Positions 63,398 to 64,000 of a DNA stretch of 64,000 bases are shown piece after piece (the first letter of the stretch is position 1; each line of letters opens with the position of its first letter). Origin of the DNA: Ceriagrion tenellum (Eukaryota; Arthropoda; Insecta; Odonata; Coenagrionidae); the NCBI GenBank assembly GCA_963169105.1, contig OY720642.1, forward strand, positions 79,152,716 through 79,216,715. The letters run 5' to 3'. The notes beneath the pieces are model-generated. The model saw only the letters and a list, made by a program, of their open reading frames with translations. It ran no database searches and was not told the DNA's origin. Made by a program: the position numbers and the translations under genes.

Positions 63398-63813
63398 CTC
63401 CTTCCGCCGGCTCTCGTTAGGGGAGGCGCAGGGGGGCGTAAGGCAATGAGGGGCGCAGGACCTATCAGCTGACCGCGAATGCGGCCTGCGAGCAACCAGC
63501 TCCCCGTTAGGGGTGTGACGCGCGGCTGTAGATCGTAGAAAAGTATTTTATTCCTGGAAAACTGTTGAGCGGTCGTAAAAATGGAGCGAATTCGACCCGA
63601 AAGGGCTGTAAAATTGTGCGTTACCCCTTAATTTGATGTTATTTTCTCAAATCGGGAAAATTGAATGTTATTGCATTTATGCTCTTTGAGCAACCTCTAA
63701 ATGTTTAGCAATCGGGCTGAAATTTTTAGGATATCCATTCTACACCCCATAGCATATTTTAAGAGGTAGAAATCAAAAATCCGAGAAAAAATAAAAAATA
63801 AGCAACACCCTAA
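63398..63813 (-). repeat. Right terminal inverted repeat, 416 bp
   Basis: Partner of 59855-60270. It ends GCAACACCCTAA, the complement of the left start, followed directly by GGCACA. Confidence 0.97.
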
Positions 63814-63819
63814 GGCACA
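63814..63819. other. Target-site duplication, right copy
   Basis: Exact repeat of the GGCACA at 59849-59854. The rest of the window, 63820-64000, is AT-rich DNA in which nothing was recognised. Confidence 0.92.
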
Positions 63820-64000
63820 TTTTGTCCTCACTGGGCTGTAACTTCAATTATTTTTGCTCTGCCCGTCAAATACCTCTGCCAGAAATCCCATGGCTTTGGC
63901 ATATACGATCCTACGATCCTACATGATCCCTTAAGGCATGTCTTGTTAATGTATTGTTCGTGTTTATAGCTTGATTATTTTAGCATCTAAATTTTCCGGT

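Larger units (their letters stand above)
59855..63813 (-). mobile_element. Apparently intact DNA transposon with long terminal inverted repeats
   Basis: 3,959 bp bounded by 416-bp inverted repeats that start TTAGGGTGTTGC and differ at two positions (about 99.5% identity), with a perfect 6-bp target duplication GGCACA. It encodes one five-exon gene on the minus strand that predicts an uninterrupted 753-residue protein with transposase-like acidic motifs and a CxxH motif. Six-base duplications are reported for superfamilies such as IS3EU and Dada; I cannot assign it with certainty and lean towards IS3EU or an unnamed relative. Complete ends, intact frame and near-identical repeats indicate recent insertion and possible autonomy. 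Confidence 0.93.

Noticed and set aside
1..64000. CRISPR arrays, bacterial operons, ribosomal RNA genes
   Set aside because: No regularly spaced repeats, no dense gene packing and no rRNA-like stretches; the window is eukaryotic.

Overview
The window looks like nuclear DNA from an arthropod, probably an insect with a large, AT-rich genome. The reasons are low coding density, no operon-like gene packing, GT-AG introns, and a repeat content of CR1/L2-like and other non-LTR retrotransposons, tRNA-derived SINEs, Tc1/mariner-type and piggyBac-type miniature elements, and a multi-exon transposase of a kind I associate with insects. No conserved host gene was recognised. Most short ORFs outside the repeats look like chance ORFs, so the first ~59 kb is best read as intergenic or intronic DNA filled with repeats of different ages.

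Layout. 1-13 kb: featureless AT-rich DNA with a 190-bp direct duplication (2661/3272), copy 1 of a ~470-bp dispersed repeat (5334), a non-LTR 3' end (8143) and a tRNA-derived SINE (about 9853). 13-20 kb: a second non-LTR 3' end (13180), copy 2 of the dispersed repeat (15136), and two copies of one CR1/L2-like LINE family, one internally deleted (15722, minus) and one 5'-truncated (18620, plus). 20-39 kb: mostly unannotatable, with a perfect 20-bp-arm hairpin (22724), a short tandem repeat (25579), a SINE sharing its 3' tail with the LINE (34831, minus), a further non-LTR fragment (35286) and a TTAA-flanked piggyBac-like miniature element (37582). 39-42 kb: two more copies of the same LINE in opposite orientations; the larger (40240-42190, minus) keeps the reverse transcriptase core. 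42-51.9 kb: nothing recognisable.

51.9-58.5 kb: a possible large composite element. Two pure (TA)n arrays, of 40 and 22 units, bound a 6.5-kb interval whose ends carry the same 19-bp sequence in inverted orientation and arrays of a ~14-bp motif close to TCATTTTGGCRTCC. Inside lie a Tc1/mariner-type MITE, a frameshifted gene fragment, a ~317-bp tandem duplication and a 1.1-kb element whose ends are dense in AACGCT/AGCGTT motifs.

59.9-63.8 kb: the best-supported and most interesting feature. It is a 3,959-bp DNA transposon with 416-bp terminal inverted repeats that differ at two positions, a perfect 6-bp target-site duplication (GGCACA), and a five-exon minus-strand gene whose exons join in phase into an uninterrupted 753-residue predicted transposase. 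The near-identical ends, exact duplication and open reading frame point to a recent insertion that may still be autonomous.
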